From positions 1-64,000 of the forward strand of contig NZ_CABMQJ010000003.1 in assembly GCF_902388705.1 (NCBI RefSeq): a DNA stretch of 64,000 nt, written 5' to 3'. The notes below the pieces were generated by a model. That model ran no database searches, had not been told where the DNA came from, and saw only the letters and a program-made list of their open reading frames with translations. Within the stretch, counting starts at the first letter, position 1, and each line of letters opens with the position of its first letter. Shown one piece after another: positions 63,317 to 64,000 of this stretch. A program made the position numbers and the translations under genes. Source of the DNA: an uncultured Alistipes sp. Lineage in GTDB: Bacteria > Bacteroidota > Bacteroidia > Bacteroidales > Rikenellaceae.

Positions 63317-64000
63317 TTAACGTTTGAGGTTTTTATCGATGAGTTTTTTGAGCGTTTCGACGCTGTGTCCCGTCGTGAACCCGTCCGCGGGCGTATGCAG
63401 ACAGTAGTCGACCAGTTGTCCGACGGTCGAGGTCGCTACGTGCATGCGGGTGTCGCAAGAGGCGTAATAGATGCAGACCCGCCCGTCGGGATCGGCGATC
63501 CAGCCGTTCGAGAAGAGCACGTTCGATACGTCGCCCGTGCGTTCATCGCCGACGGGGCCGAGCAGCATGCCCGCGGGCTCGGCCAGGGGTATCCAGGGGC
63601 GTTCGAGCTCGGTCATGTAGAGGTAGAGCACATAACGCAGCCCTGCGGCGCAGGTTCGTACGCCGTGCGCCAGGTGCAGCCATCCCCGGGGTGTTTTGAT
63701 CGGGTGGGGGCCTTCGCCGTTTTTCGTCTCCTTAATCGTGTGGTAATAACGCCGGTTGATGATGGACTCTTCCGTAACTTCGGCGTGCGTGATGTCGTCG
63801 ATGAGCGCCCAGCCGATGCCGCCGCCGTTGCCCGTGTCGATGAATCCGTCCTGCGGCCGGGTGTAGAAGGCGTATTTGCCGTCCACGAACTCCGGGTGGA
63901 GAACGACGTTGCGCTGCTGGCTGGAGCTTTTCAAATCGGGAAGACGTTCCCAGTCCACCAGGTTTTTCGTGCGTGCGATACCTGCCGATGCAACGGCGGA
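63317..64000 (-). CDS. GH130 4-O-beta-D-mannosyl-D-glucose phosphorylase, cut by the right edge
   Basis: The last 227 residues are present; the frame is open to base 64000 and the N-terminus lies outside. An apparent start at 63958 is an internal GTG (Val). The segment NVVLHPEFVDGKYAFYTRPQ, the GIGWALIDD and NRRYYHTIKE blocks, and ASCDTRMHVATST match subfamily 1 of GH130. These enzymes phosphorolyse mannosyl-glucose to mannose-1-phosphate and glucose in the cytoplasm. The catalytic Asp near residue 130 of the full protein is not in the window. It is upstream of the symporter and epimerase in the same operon. Confidence 0.92.
   Translation of the reverse strand, partial: SAVASAGIARTKNLVDWERLPDLKSSSQQRNVVLHPEFVDGKYAFYTRPQDGFIDTGNGGGIGWALIDDITHAEVTEESIINRRYYHTIKETKNGEGPHPIKTPRGWLHLAHGVRTCAAGLRYVLYLYMTELERPWIPLAEPAGMLLGPVGDERTGDVSNVLFSNGWIADPDGRVCIYYASCDTRMHVATSTVGQLVDYCLHTPADGFTTGHSVETLKKLIDKNLKR

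Noticed and set aside
1..64000. tRNA genes, rRNA, CRISPR arrays and insertion sequences
   Set aside because: The intergenic regions were scanned by eye. No cloverleaf-like run, regular spaced repeat or transposase gene was found.

Overview
The window reads as chromosome of a GC-rich gut Bacteroidota, most like Alistipes or another Rikenellaceae. The grounds are tandem SusC/SusD pairs, SusD-type lipoproteins, an S46 dipeptidyl-peptidase, a GPH symporter/epimerase/GH130 mannan cassette, and promoters of the Bacteroidota type (TTTG about 18-19 nt upstream of TAnnTTTG) with few Shine-Dalgarno sites. Codon third positions are so GC-rich that long antisense open frames run opposite almost every real gene; these were discarded. 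No tRNA, rRNA, CRISPR array or insertion sequence was recognised.

Layout. 1-2148: hybrid sensor kinase cut by the left edge (-). 2507-4762: two-gene ABC exporter (-). 4936-10842: M13 metallopeptidase, phosphoglycerate kinase and a patatin/beta-barrel protein (-). 10915-17843: pheS, a TPR protein, an EnvC-like protein, ybeY and mnmG (+). 17844-18501: three copies of a parS-type palindrome. 18009-27365: ilvE, metG, DPP7-type peptidase, K+ channel subunit, nadA and mrp (-), interrupted at 25937-26312 by an AT-rich spacer with DnaA-box-like motifs. 27543-35203: sppA (+), an AraC regulator with a G10 tract (-), queD, polA and an aldo/keto reductase (+).

35270-64000 is one beta-mannan utilisation locus. 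A leftward operon (starting at 41841) carries a carboxylesterase, GH30, CE1-type esterase and two GH26 mannanases. A divergent AraC regulator (42153-43031) sits between it and a rightward operon (43221-60480) with a lipoprotein, surface GH26, SusC/SusD, a second SusC/SusD, a DUF1735 lipoprotein, a GH5-like enzyme and a GH2 mannosidase. A third cluster (60677 to the right edge, -) encodes an AGE-family mannobiose/cellobiose 2-epimerase, a GPH sugar:cation symporter and a GH130 mannosyl-glucose phosphorylase. The inferred pathway is: surface mannanase cuts mannan, SusCD imports oligomers, periplasmic esterases and GH26/GH5/GH2/GH30 trim them, the symporter moves mannobiose into the cytoplasm, the epimerase makes mannosyl-glucose, and the phosphorylase yields mannose-1-phosphate and glucose.

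The most noteworthy observations are the parS cluster with a candidate replication origin about 8 kb away, the homopolymer that decides the C-terminus of the AraC regulator at 29300-30406, and a second SusC that has lost its usual N-terminal domain and TonB box.
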